64,000 nucleotides of DNA from Acrocarpospora catenulata (lineage in GTDB: Bacteria > Actinomycetota > Actinomycetes > Streptosporangiales > Streptosporangiaceae). Every line of letters starts with the position of its first letter. Within the stretch, counting starts at the first letter, position 1. The stretch is from contig NZ_JAHCST010000007.1 of the NCBI RefSeq assembly GCF_018476525.1, forward strand, positions 62,001 to 126,000. Direction: 5' to 3'. Positions 56,918 through 64,000 of this stretch are shown here, piece by piece. The notes under the pieces were generated by a model. That model was not told where the DNA came from. It ran no database searches and worked only from the letters and a program-made list of their open reading frames with translations. Position numbers and translations under genes: made by a program.

Positions 56918-58092
56918 GCGAGGACCGGACGCCCGTGGTGGTGGCGGCGCGCCGCACTCCGATCGGCAACACCGGCGGCGCGCTGCGCGCGTTCACCGTC
57001 GACGAGCTCGCCGCGCCGGTGCTGCGCGCCGTCCTCGACGACGCCGGGCTGGAACGTGTGGACGGGCTGGGCGGGGTGGACGACGTCGTCCTGGGCAACG
57101 TCTTCGGCCCCGGAGGCAACCCCGCCCGCGTCGCCGCGCTGCGCGCGGGACTACACAACCGCTGGGCCAACGGGCTGGGCAACGGACCGTGCGAAGCCGT
57201 ACCCGGCGTGACGATCGACCGGCAGTGCGCGAGCGGTCTGGCCGCGATCACCCTCGCGGCGGCGATGATCCGTGCCGGGGAGGGTGAGGCCTATCTTGCG
57301 GGGGGCGTGGAGAGCGCCTCCACCGCGCCCTACCGCGCGTGGCGTCCGCAGTCCGCGGCCGAAACCCCCCGGTGCTACACCCGGGCGCCGTTCGCACCCG
57401 CCGAGATCGGCGACCCCGACATGGGACCGGCCGCCGACCTGGTGGCCGCCGAGGCCGGCATCACCCGGGAGCGGCAGGACGCCTTCGCCGTACGCAGCCA
57501 CGCCAGGGCGGTCGCGGCCCAGCGAGCCGGCCGGTTCGACGGCGAACTCGTCCCCCTCGGCGGCGTCGGGCGGGACGAGCGCCCCCGCGCCGGATTCACG
57601 GTCGAACGGCTGGCCAGGTTCCGGCCCGCTTTCACCCCGGACGGCACCGCCACCGCGGCCAACTCCTGCGGGATAAACGACGGGGCCGCCGCCGTACTGC
57701 TGGTGAGCGAGGCGCTGCGCCGCAGGCTCGGCCTGCCCGGTCTGCGGCTCGTCGCCTCGGCGACCTCCGCAGTCGACCCCAACCGGCTCGGCCTGGGCGC
57801 GGTCCCGGCGATGAAGGCCGTGCTCGACCGCACACCCGACGTGGTGGAGTTCAACGAGGCCTTCGCCGGACAGGCACTGGCCTGCCTGGACGCGGTGGGC
57901 ATCGACGAGCACACGGTCAGCCCGGACGGCGGCGCGATCGCGCTGGGCCACCCCTGGGGCGCGTCGGGCGCCGTACTGGTCGTACGGCTGTTCGCGACAC
58001 TTGTGCGAGCCCGCGGCACCGGTCGCGGGCTGGCCGCCCTGTCGGCGGGGGGCGGCCTCGGCGTAGCGACGATGTGGGAAGTGGTGCAGTGA
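56914..58092 (+). CDS. Thiolase-family protein lacking the second catalytic cysteine, YhfS-like
   Basis: The 392-residue thiolase-fold protein is of usual length. It has the nucleophile Cys105 in IDRQCASGLAA, VVEFNEAFAGQAL, and the His motif ALGHPWGASGAV. The position of the second catalytic cysteine (CxGGG in typical thiolases) reads LAALSAGGGLGVA, so Ser stands where Cys is expected (about Ser377). It overlaps the ligase gene by 4 bp and bioM by 4 bp. It may carry out only part of the thiolase reaction or use another substrate. The role beside biotin transport is unknown. Confidence 0.88.
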   Translation: MSEDRTPVVVAARRTPIGNTGGALRAFTVDELAAPVLRAVLDDAGLERVDGLGGVDDVVLGNVFGPGGNPARVAALRAGLHNRWANGLGNGPCEAVPGVTIDRQCASGLAAITLAAAMIRAGEGEAYLAGGVESASTAPYRAWRPQSAAETPRCYTRAPFAPAEIGDPDMGPAADLVAAEAGITRERQDAFAVRSHARAVAAQRAGRFDGELVPLGGVGRDERPRAGFTVERLARFRPAFTPDGTATAANSCGINDGAAAVLLVSEALRRRLGLPGLRLVASATSAVDPNRLGLGAVPAMKAVLDRTPDVVEFNEAFAGQALACLDAVGIDEHTVSPDGGAIALGHPWGASGAVLVVRLFATLVRARGTGRGLAALSAGGGLGVATMWEVVQ

Positions 58093-58763
58093 TCGAGTTC
58101 GAGGGCGTCGGGCACCGCTACGGCGAGCGGATGGTCCTGTCCGGCGTGGACCTCCGCCTGCCCGAGCGGCGGGTGGCGTTCGTCGGCGCGAACGGCTCCG
58201 GCAAATCCACCCTGGCCCGCATGATCAACGGCCTGGTGCGGCCGACCACGGGACGAGTGCTGGTCGACGGGCTCGACCCGAGCCATGACGGCCCGGCGGT
58301 GCGACGACGGGTCGGATTCGTCTTCACCAATCCCGACAGCCAGATCGTGATGCCGACGGCGGGCGAGGACGTCGCGTTCTCACTGCGCCGCAGCGGGCTG
58401 TCCAGAAGAGAGCGCGCGCAGCGGGCGGCCGAGGTCCTCGCCGAACACGGTCTCGACGGCTACGCCGACCACCCAGCGCACCAGCTCTCCGGCGGTCAGA
58501 AGCAGCTGCTCGCGCTGTGCGCGATGCTCGTACTGGAACCCGAGGTGCTCGTCTGCGACGAGCCGACCACCCTGCTCGACCTACGCAACAAGCGACGGTT
58601 CGTCGACCTGCTCGGGACGCTGAAACAGCAGGTCGTGCTGGTGACGCACGACCTCGACCTGCTCGGCGGCTTCGACCGCGTCCTGGTGCTCCACGCGGGC
58701 CGCGTCGTCGCCGACGACGAGCCGGAGCCCGCGCTGCGCCGTTACCGGGAACTCGCCGGATGA
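58089..58763 (+). CDS. bioM: BioM, ATPase (A) component of the ECF biotin transporter
   Basis: The 224-residue ABC ATPase of the EcfA/CbiO class has Walker A GANGSGKST (about residues 34-42), the Q-loop region FTNPDSQIVMPTAGEDV (ECF-type), signature HQLSGGQKQLLALC, Walker B VLVCDEPTTLLDL and switch His in VLVTHDLDLL. The GTG start at 58089 overlaps the thiolase stop. Only one ATPase is present, as in BioMNY systems, so it probably acts as a homodimer. Confidence 0.94.
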   Translation: MIEFEGVGHRYGERMVLSGVDLRLPERRVAFVGANGSGKSTLARMINGLVRPTTGRVLVDGLDPSHDGPAVRRRVGFVFTNPDSQIVMPTAGEDVAFSLRRSGLSRRERAQRAAEVLAEHGLDGYADHPAHQLSGGQKQLLALCAMLVLEPEVLVCDEPTTLLDLRNKRRFVDLLGTLKQQVVLVTHDLDLLGGFDRVLVLHAGRVVADDEPEPALRRYRELAG

Positions 58764-59365
58764 CGGCGGGTGGCTGGTACGAGCCGGGCTCGACCCCGCT
58801 GCACCGCATGCCGGCCGGGTGGAAGTTCCTCGCCCTGCTCGGGCTCGCGGCGGCGGTGTTCGTGCTGCGCGCCCCGGCCTGGCTCGCCGGCGTCTGCGCC
58901 GCGGTCGTCCTGGGGTACGTCGTGGCACGAGTCTCCCCCCGGCGCTGCCGACAACTCCTCGGCACACTCGGAGTGATCGTGGCCTCGGTGTTCGCGATTC
59001 AATGGTGGCTGCTCGGCCCCGGCCCGGCCCTGGTCGTATGCCTGCGGATGGTCGCGGCGCTGGCCGCCGCGAACCTGTTCACGATCACCACCCGGGTGGA
59101 CGACGTGGTGTCGGCGGTCGAGCGCGGGCTGCGCCCGCTTCGGCGCCTAGGGGCGCGGCCCGACCGGATCGGCCTGCTCGTCGGACTCACACTCCAGTCG
59201 GTGGCCGTACTGTCCACGATCGCAACCGACGTACGCGAGGCCGCCAAGGCACGCGACGCACACCGTTCGATCACGGCCTTCGTGGTGCCCTTCCTCGTCC
59301 GCACCCTACGCCACGCCGACGAACTCGGCGAGGCCCTCGCCGCACGCGGCGAGGGCGATCGGTAA
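58760..59365 (+). CDS. bioN: BioN, transmembrane (T) component of the ECF biotin transporter
   Basis: The 201-residue EcfT-family membrane protein begins with GSTPLHRMPAGWKFLALLGL, the usual entry sequence. It has about five hydrophobic segments and the coupling motifs EAAKARDAH and EALAARG, variants of the EcfT Ala-Arg-Gly signatures. ATG 58760 overlaps bioM by 4 bp. It couples BioM to BioY and completes the transporter. Confidence 0.92.
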   Translation: MTAGGWYEPGSTPLHRMPAGWKFLALLGLAAAVFVLRAPAWLAGVCAAVVLGYVVARVSPRRCRQLLGTLGVIVASVFAIQWWLLGPGPALVVCLRMVAALAAANLFTITTRVDDVVSAVERGLRPLRRLGARPDRIGLLVGLTLQSVAVLSTIATDVREAAKARDAHRSITAFVVPFLVRTLRHADELGEALAARGEGDR

Positions 59366-59671
59366 CGCTGGCCAACGTAGGTGGTCTTCAGCCTTCGGCA
59401 TTGCTAGAGAGGGGTCCTGGAGTTAACTCTGTCGACGGAGCAACGCCGGGGTGTGAGTGACAACCGACACGACAGCCCTGGACGTGGACGGACCCACCAG
59501 CGCGGCTAATGGTGCAGGCAATCCGGGCGTCAGTGTGGTCAGATGGGCGTTCGATCTGCCTGGGGTCAGTAGTCCCGGCTTTGCTAGCCGGCGTCCGGGT
59601 TGTCCAGGTAAAGGTTCGCGCCACCCTGGGTCGTGCCGGACGACTACGAGCGCAGCCCCAGGGAAGAGTCG
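59366..59671. other. 306-bp intergenic stretch without a credible gene
   Basis: This gap lies between the convergent bioN and the minus-strand secreted protein gene. Short reading frames on both strands (for example 59388-59624 minus and 59457-59765 plus) have no ribosome site, no domain and odd composition. I see no terminator hairpin with a T-run. Confidence 0.5.
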
Positions 59672-60535
59672 CTATCGCGCCGATGCGGGGAAGACGACAA
59701 TCAGCACTTCCCTGACCGCCTCCGCCTCGGCCAAATCCGGGGCGCGCTCGACCCCCCGGACATAGGCGCGGATCCAGTAGGAGCCCGCTCCTGCGACGGT
59801 CACATCGCCTAGCGCGTTGCCGCCGTCACCGAAGAACTCCAGCACACCGGTTGGGCTGTGAAATCTCATCTCTCCCGACCGCTGCCAGCCCTTCGCTTGC
59901 GGCGGACGCTTCCTGTAGGCCTCTCCCGTGACGCAAACCGGCCCCTCTTCATTTCCTCCCCAGGTGAGGTGCACCGTGCCCTTGCCCTTGGCAAGGAACC
60001 TGTTCGTGTAGTCGAGGCCGTTGTAGCCCTCTTCCCACGCCTGGATGCCGCCCGTTTGCACCCACATGGCGGCCCGAACCTGCCGTACCGGCTTGCCGAT
60101 CGGCTTTCTGCGTGGACACCGAGCGTTCGCCACCGCCAGTCGCCGCTTGTCCTCGACCTCTTGGGCGTTCCGCTCGGCCAGGTAGATCTGTTGATTGCGC
60201 TCGTACAGGCCGGGACAGCGCAGTTCGAGCAGCCTTATCAACTCCTCGTCACGGACCTCGGAGCCGCACAGGGCACCGCCGCGCGCGAGCAGTTCCTCGT
60301 CCGGCAGGTCACCGAACTGCCGATGAGCGAAGCACAGGTACATCCACTGCCAGTCCTTGGGTTCGACCGCTGCGGCTCCTGGCGGAACACCAAGTCCCAG
60401 GCCCATGGGGCAGTCATGCTGCTTCGCGGGCTCCGCCAACGGCACGGTGGCGCTCAACTGCGGTATGGCTAGGGCGAGCAAGAGCACTGCCATCCCTGCG
60501 GCGACCCACCAACGCAAACGGTGCATTCGTAACAC
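59672..60535 (-). CDS. Hypothetical membrane-anchored or secreted protein
   Basis: The 287-residue protein has an N-terminal hydrophobic anchor or signal (about residues 8-30, VAAGMAVLLLALAIPQLSA), then a soluble outer region. That region has Cys-containing segments (QHDCPMG, WMYLCFAHRQFGDLPDEEL, GALCGSEV, ELRCPGLYERN, ANARCPRRK) and a later beta-rich part (VHLTWGGNEEGPVCV). I do not recognise the family. Starts at GTG 60535 or ATG 60526 are both possible; with the GTG start the second codon is TTA. No strong ribosome site was seen. It sits between the biotin operon and mobile-element debris. Confidence 0.6.
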   Translation of the reverse strand: MLRMHRLRWWVAAGMAVLLLALAIPQLSATVPLAEPAKQHDCPMGLGLGVPPGAAAVEPKDWQWMYLCFAHRQFGDLPDEELLARGGALCGSEVRDEELIRLLELRCPGLYERNQQIYLAERNAQEVEDKRRLAVANARCPRRKPIGKPVRQVRAAMWVQTGGIQAWEEGYNGLDYTNRFLAKGKGTVHLTWGGNEEGPVCVTGEAYRKRPPQAKGWQRSGEMRFHSPTGVLEFFGDGGNALGDVTVAGAGSYWIRAYVRGVERAPDLAEAEAVREVLIVVFPASAR

Positions 60536-60840
60536 GATGTATCAGTGTAGATAATGCGTGTCATGCTTGCCGACAGCGTCGCCTGTTCCGGTACACGTAT
60601 ATCTACTGACGCCAGAGCAGCAGGCCTAACTGTGCTGGCACAAACGCTAACCTCCGGCATCCCGACACCTCGTCACTGAACCGCGTGATGAAATTCGTTG
60701 TGTCGAGGCCGCCGACCGGGCGGCTGGTGAAGAAGAGTGATATCAGAACGCTGGCAAGCCTTATGAAGCTACATGAAGCCACCGACAACGCCGAGCTTGC
60801 CTCCTAAACGTATGCAGCCGAAAAGGAATGCGACTGCAAT
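60536..60840. other. Intergenic region with one possible small gene
   Basis: A 39-residue plus-strand ORF at 60688-60807 begins MKFVVSRPPTGRLVKK and ends DNAELAS. It has a balanced, protein-like composition but no recognisable domain or strong ribosome site. It could be the tail of a decayed gene. No other features are seen. Confidence 0.25.
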
Positions 60841-60913
60841 TTGGACTTGATCCGGTTTGACGGACGCCTAAGATCAGGGGTTCGTCCCCGGAAAGGTGTC
60901 CATGATGGACAGC

Positions 60914-61110
60914 ATGGGCAAGAAGAGGGCGTCCTCGCCGCTCGTTCACGCCGGAGTTCGAAGCCGAGATCGTCGAGCTGTGCCGGCGGGGCGATCGTTC
61001 GGTCGGCCAGGTGGCCAACTGCTGGGAGTCTCCCGTGCCGCCTTCTACGCCCGCCGCGGCGACACCCCGGGCCCCGCGCTGCGCGCGACGCCGTGCTCGG
61101 TGATTCTCGG
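60914..61110 (+). pseudogene. IS3-type transposase remnant
   Basis: Pieces of an IS3-family transposase lie in different frames. The OrfA start is RSFTPEFEAEIVELCRRGD followed by RSVGQVA (from about 60939), preceded by MGKKR in another frame. An OrfB-like piece, LLGVSRAAFYARRGD, follows immediately (about 61019-61064) in a third arrangement. OrfA and OrfB middles and the DDE domain are missing. No terminal inverted repeats were identified. It is non-functional. Confidence 0.7.
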
Positions 61111-61347
61111 TGCGTCGAGGATCTCGCGGCCAAACGCCGGGAGGACGCGCGGTGGCTCCGTGAACATTTCAGGCCGTGGCTCGGACGGCGCCTGTGCGGA
61201 ACCCCCTGCGGCGACAACGTCACCGCGAAAAGACCGGAGCTCATCCCGTTCGAGACCGGCGACATCTAGACAGCTGGCCTCCGGACGGTGAGCTCGGGTA
61301 GATGCCAACCAATCGTGAAAGCGCTCTCTCAGACGTATCGTATCGGG

Positions 61348-62169
61348 ATGGAGCTAGCTGAGATCCGGAAATATCCGGTTAAGTCAGTTTCAGGGTGGGT
61401 GGTGGATTCAGCGGTCGTCGAGCCTTGGGGGCTGGCAGGAGACCGCCGCTGGGCCGTCGTGGACGAGCAGGGGGAATTGCATTGGGTCGGGGAGAATCCC
61501 CGACTGCTGTCCGTCGTAGCCAGTGCCACGGCCGAAGACGGGCTGCTGCTCGACGCGCCGGGACTACCCCAGCTGAAGATCCCCCCAGCCACCGGAGAGA
61601 GCGTTCCCGTGGGCTTCGTCGAACTGGACACCGCCGTGCTAGCGGCCCCCGACGCGCACGCCTGGTTCACCAGGCTGCTCGGCAAACCGGCCCACCTGGT
61701 CTGGCTCGACGACCCCAACCGCTGCGCCGTCCCGGCCTCCCACGGCGGCCTGCCCGGCGAGGTCGTCAACTTCGCCGGGGACGCCCCCATCCTGCTCACC
61801 TCCCGCTCCTCGCTGCGGCAACTGGACGACTGGATCATCGAAGGCGCCCTGGAACGCCAGGAGGCCCCGCCCGGCCCACTGGACATGGCCCGCTTCCGCC
61901 CCAACCTCGTGATCGACGGCGCACCGCCGTACGCGGAGGACGAGTGGCGCGAGATCCGCATCGGCCCGCTCACCTTCCGCATCTCAGAACGCTGCGACCG
62001 CTGCGCCACCACCACCTACGACCCGGTCACCTTGGACAAGGGCAAGGAACCCCTGCGCACCCTCGCCCGCCACCGCCGCTGGAACGGCAAGACCTGGTTC
62101 GGCATCCGCCTGATCCCCCGAGCCCGCGGCGAACTACGACTCGGCGACCCAGTCACCGTCCTGGCCTGA
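61348..62169 (+). CDS. MOSC-domain protein (molybdenum-cofactor sulfurase C-terminal/mARC-like)
   Basis: The 273-residue protein has an N-terminal MOSC beta-barrel domain (MELAEIRKYPVKSVSGW, DRRWAVVDEQGE) and a C-terminal MOSC domain. The latter has LDMARFRPNLVIDG, and ERCDRCATTTYDPVT at about residues 211-225. The first Cys of that motif is the usual molybdenum-cofactor ligand of mARC-type N-oxide or N-hydroxyl reductases. It is close to the length of stand-alone MOSC proteins such as YcbX. ATG 61348 fits the family start; the ribosome site is weak. No redox partner gene is adjacent. Confidence 0.9.
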   Translation: MELAEIRKYPVKSVSGWVVDSAVVEPWGLAGDRRWAVVDEQGELHWVGENPRLLSVVASATAEDGLLLDAPGLPQLKIPPATGESVPVGFVELDTAVLAAPDAHAWFTRLLGKPAHLVWLDDPNRCAVPASHGGLPGEVVNFAGDAPILLTSRSSLRQLDDWIIEGALERQEAPPGPLDMARFRPNLVIDGAPPYAEDEWREIRIGPLTFRISERCDRCATTTYDPVTLDKGKEPLRTLARHRRWNGKTWFGIRLIPRARGELRLGDPVTVLA

Positions 62170-62306
62170 ACCACCCACCGACAGCCACGTGCGCCCCGGT
62201 CTCCGTACCCGCCTGACCGCCCGGCGACAGCCGCGCTTTAACCGGCCGACAGCCGCCGCAGGGCTTACCGGACCTTCTGGGGGACCGAGGTCCGCCAGTA
62301 CGGAGT
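62170..62306. repeat. Short CGACAGCC repeats after the MOSC gene
   Basis: CGACAGCC occurs three times, near 62178, 62225 and 62250, just after the MOSC stop. Spacing is irregular and no function is evident. The stretch leads into the integrase remnant. Confidence 0.25.
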
Positions 62307-62372
62307 GAGCTGCGGCACAATTTCGCACCTATTCTGAGCGCGCACGACGTCCCGCTAGAGGACGTCAGTGGT
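62307..62372 (+). pseudogene. Tyrosine-recombinase (integrase) C-terminal remnant
   Basis: The plus strand translates as ELRHNFAPILSAHDVPLEDV and then S-G from 62307. This matches the conserved part of actinobacterial phage-type integrases around the R-x-x-H catalytic box (typical form LRHSF..LLSD.GVP.EEI). No intact frame continues on either side, so only a fragment remains. It marks a former integration event near the MOSC gene. Confidence 0.5.
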
Positions 62373-62426
62373 GAGGGGTCGTGCGGCACGGTTGCTGTAC
62401 TTCGCTGCTGTACAGCAGTTGCGTCG

Positions 62427-62807
62427 TCAAGCCTCGGCGCGCTGGGCAGCCATCGAAGCTTCATAGAGGTACCACCCATCGACTTCCCTGGTGCCGGGCT
62501 CCGTGGGCAACTCTCCACACGCTGCTGCAATCTGAATCAGGCGGCGGACCGTCTTCGGCTCGTACAGGTTCAACCAGTCCCCTTCGGGGCCGGCAACCAC
62601 GGTGCCAGCCTCGAAGTAGGTGTTGGAAATGAACCTGCCGGGGCCGGGCCGGAAGACGATCGACAAGCGAGAACGTGAGTCGTCTCGACGGAGCGACAGG
62701 GTTAGACGACAGTTCTCATACCGGTCCCTGTCGAGCTTCCGACGCACCGACCAGAGCCAGACGGCGTCACCATCGACCAGGCGACGCAGCCTACGATCGT
62801 TCTTCAT
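62427..62807 (-). CDS. Hypothetical protein
   Basis: The 126-residue soluble protein starts at ATG 62807, which overlaps the upstream small gene stop as ATGA. It is rich in Arg and Trp (AVWLWSVRRKLDRDRYENCRL) and has a probable beta-sheet middle (RPGPGRFISNTYFEAGTVV). I do not recognise a domain. It converges with the MOSC gene. Confidence 0.5.
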   Translation of the reverse strand: MKNDRRLRRLVDGDAVWLWSVRRKLDRDRYENCRLTLSLRRDDSRSRLSIVFRPGPGRFISNTYFEAGTVVAGPEGDWLNLYEPKTVRRLIQIAAACGELPTEPGTREVDGWYLYEASMAAQRAEA

Positions 62808-63016
62808 GCCTTCGCCCTGGTGTTGGAAACGAGCGGACTCCCTAGCGGGCGCAACACGTTGACGATAGACGCTTGTGCGGCTCCGCGCGAGAGAAGGCCC
62901 AACTCGGGCGGGATGGGACGCAACCAGTCGGCCTGTAGGCCGGATACAAATTGCGCACGCTCCCTACCTGCACGGATTCGCCCTACACCATAGACGACCT
63001 GCGATAACGCTTTCAT
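62804..63016 (-). CDS. Small hypothetical protein
   Basis: This is a 70-residue ORF beginning MKALSQVVYGVGRIRAGRE, with 4-bp ATGA overlap to the next gene, which suggests translation in tandem. Its fourth codon is TTA. No domain was recognised and the ribosome site is weak, so it may be spurious. Confidence 0.35.
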   Translation of the reverse strand: MKALSQVVYGVGRIRAGRERAQFVSGLQADWLRPIPPELGLLSRGAAQASIVNVLRPLGSPLVSNTRAKA

Positions 63017-63147
63017 TCGTTGTCATCGCTTGCCAACGCTTTTCGGAGTCATGTGCCCCCAAAGTGCCCCGGCCCGTCAGGCATTCGCGAACCCTCAGAC
63101 CGCATATTGCGTGGCCGAGGTTACCTGCACTGAGCGATGCTGTACCG

Positions 63148-63711
63148 GTGTCATCGCCCCTGACCACGCTGGAGTATGAGCGTACGGTTGCTCTGTTGCG
63201 GGGCAGGCGTATCCAGAGGGTCATCTACTACCCCCTGATGGTCGGGGAGGACGGTTGCGAAGTCGAAGACTGGGATTTCGGGCCGTGGCACCAGCCGACC
63301 ATGGGCGTCGAGTTGTTCACCGACGACCGCGCTCGGTTCTCGGCCGTGTGGGGAAGCAGCTTCGAACACTACGGGCTTGAACTCTTCCCTGAGCCGATGA
63401 CCGCTCACCTGCTAAGAATCGGAGAACCAGGAGGCTCGGCGCAGGTGGATGTGACCGATCATGTGCGCTGGTCAACCCTGGTCGGCAGAAAGCTGACCTC
63501 CGTTGACATCGCCTGGGCCGAAGGCCCTAAGCCCGGCATCCGGGTGCCGGACGCCATCCGGTTGTGCTCGCGAGAGAGGGCAGTGTGGATCGCCGTCGGC
63601 CGGCCAGCGGACTATCCACCGAGCGGGGCCTACTACCTGGGCACCGACGATGTCATGGTGGTCTTCACCACCGAGTTCGCGGCCAAGGTGGGCATTCCCA
63701 ACACCCGCTGA
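63148..63711 (+). CDS. Hypothetical protein
   Basis: This is a 187-residue soluble protein if read from GTG 63148. The frame is open further upstream, but that part is of low quality. The sequence looks like a real alpha/beta protein (GRRIQRVIYYPLM, DFGPWHQPTMGVELF, VWGSSFEHYGLEL, YPPSGAYYLGTDDVMVVF). I do not recognise the family. Small proteins of this kind are common beside toxin or immunity islands, but no partner is seen. Confidence 0.6.
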   Translation: MSSPLTTLEYERTVALLRGRRIQRVIYYPLMVGEDGCEVEDWDFGPWHQPTMGVELFTDDRARFSAVWGSSFEHYGLELFPEPMTAHLLRIGEPGGSAQVDVTDHVRWSTLVGRKLTSVDIAWAEGPKPGIRVPDAIRLCSRERAVWIAVGRPADYPPSGAYYLGTDDVMVVFTTEFAAKVGIPNTR

Positions 63712-64000
63712 TCGGAATGGCCGAGCCAGCAGCCGTCCATCTTCTAGCGGTTTCGCTGCTACCTGAACTTGATTGGGTGATGTCGGGGGCATCGCCCTGA
63801 CAGTAGTGCCGGTTCCTGTAGTTCTGGCTGGTTCAGAGATGCGCAGGGCGGGGGCTGACCGACGCCGGGAGGCCGGGCGGGAGCGCAGTCGGCTTCAGAC
63901 CACCGTGGAGCCACCTCGGACATAAGACCGAACAGTGGTGACCCCGTCTTTGGTCCTCCTCTGGTGCGAGGTCGGGTCGCTGATCACGACGCAGCGTTAC
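63712..64000. other. Terminal stretch without a supported gene
   Basis: Only short frames occur. A minus-strand frame ending at 63895 reads TKDGVTTVRSYVRGG near its end, which looks protein-like, but an in-frame stop lies 34 codons upstream at the window edge. No call is made. Confidence 0.4.

Noticed and set aside
60841-61269. 142-residue plus-strand protein overlapping the transposase debris
   Set aside because: Its first half is an out-of-frame reading of the IS3 remnant. The tail (ending LIPFETGDI) has no recognised family, so I do not call a gene.
63895-64000. Partial minus-strand gene at the right edge
   Set aside because: An in-frame stop near 63997 limits it to about 34 codons, with no start signal.

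Overview
The window is high-GC, gene-dense actinomycete DNA, with modular type I polyketide synthase (PKS), LAL-type LuxR regulators, frequent GTG starts and 1-17 bp gene overlaps. I cannot fix the genus. A Streptomyces or Streptosporangiales-like host fits.

Region 1 (1-32.6 kb) is part of a biosynthetic gene cluster. One minus-strand PKS gene fills 1-14531 and runs off the left edge. It encodes an N-terminal docking helix, three complete extension modules (KS-AT-DH-KR-ACP, KS-AT-KR-ACP, KS-AT-KR-ACP) and the start of a fourth KS. Next to it is a full methoxymalonyl-ACP set: an FkbG-type O-methyltransferase on the plus strand, facing a minus-strand FkbK-J-I-H operon. The operon is headed by a GDP-mannose 4,6-dehydratase and probably by a cold-shock-domain fusion protein. 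Then come a small conserved-type protein, a PAS-LuxR regulator of the PimM kind, two overlapping LAL regulators, an acyl-CoA carboxylase beta subunit, an orphan DUF742 protein and a third LAL regulator. The regulators and the GDP-sugar enzyme resemble polyene-type clusters. The product is likely a glycosylated macrolide-like polyketide with at least one methoxymalonate unit. The glycosyltransferase, the methoxymalonyl-specific AT and the thioesterase are not in view.

Region 2 (30.0-39.2 kb, minus strand) is a mannitol-type PTS operon: DeoR regulator, 1-phosphofructokinase-like kinase, EIIC, EIIB, EIIA, zinc alcohol dehydrogenase, HPr and enzyme I. Enzyme I overlaps the start of the third LAL regulator by 4 bp.

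Region 3 (39.8-54.8 kb) looks like a catabolic locus for an unknown amide or gamma-glutamyl compound. A minus arm encodes a glutamine-synthetase-like ligase, an amidohydrolase and an M20 peptidase; the first two are the halves of a split FluG. A divergent plus arm encodes two SDRs, a complete branched-chain-amino-acid-type ABC importer, a NodB-fold hydrolase, a gamma-glutamyltransferase, a second M20 enzyme and an RpiR regulator.

Region 4 (54.97-59.4 kb) is an ECF biotin transporter operon, bioY-ligase-thiolase-bioM-bioN. The thiolase lacks its usual second cysteine.

Region 5 (59.4-64 kb) is sparser accessory DNA with hypothetical proteins, a MOSC protein, a decayed IS3-type transposase and a tyrosine-recombinase remnant. 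I saw no rRNA, tRNA or CRISPR array.
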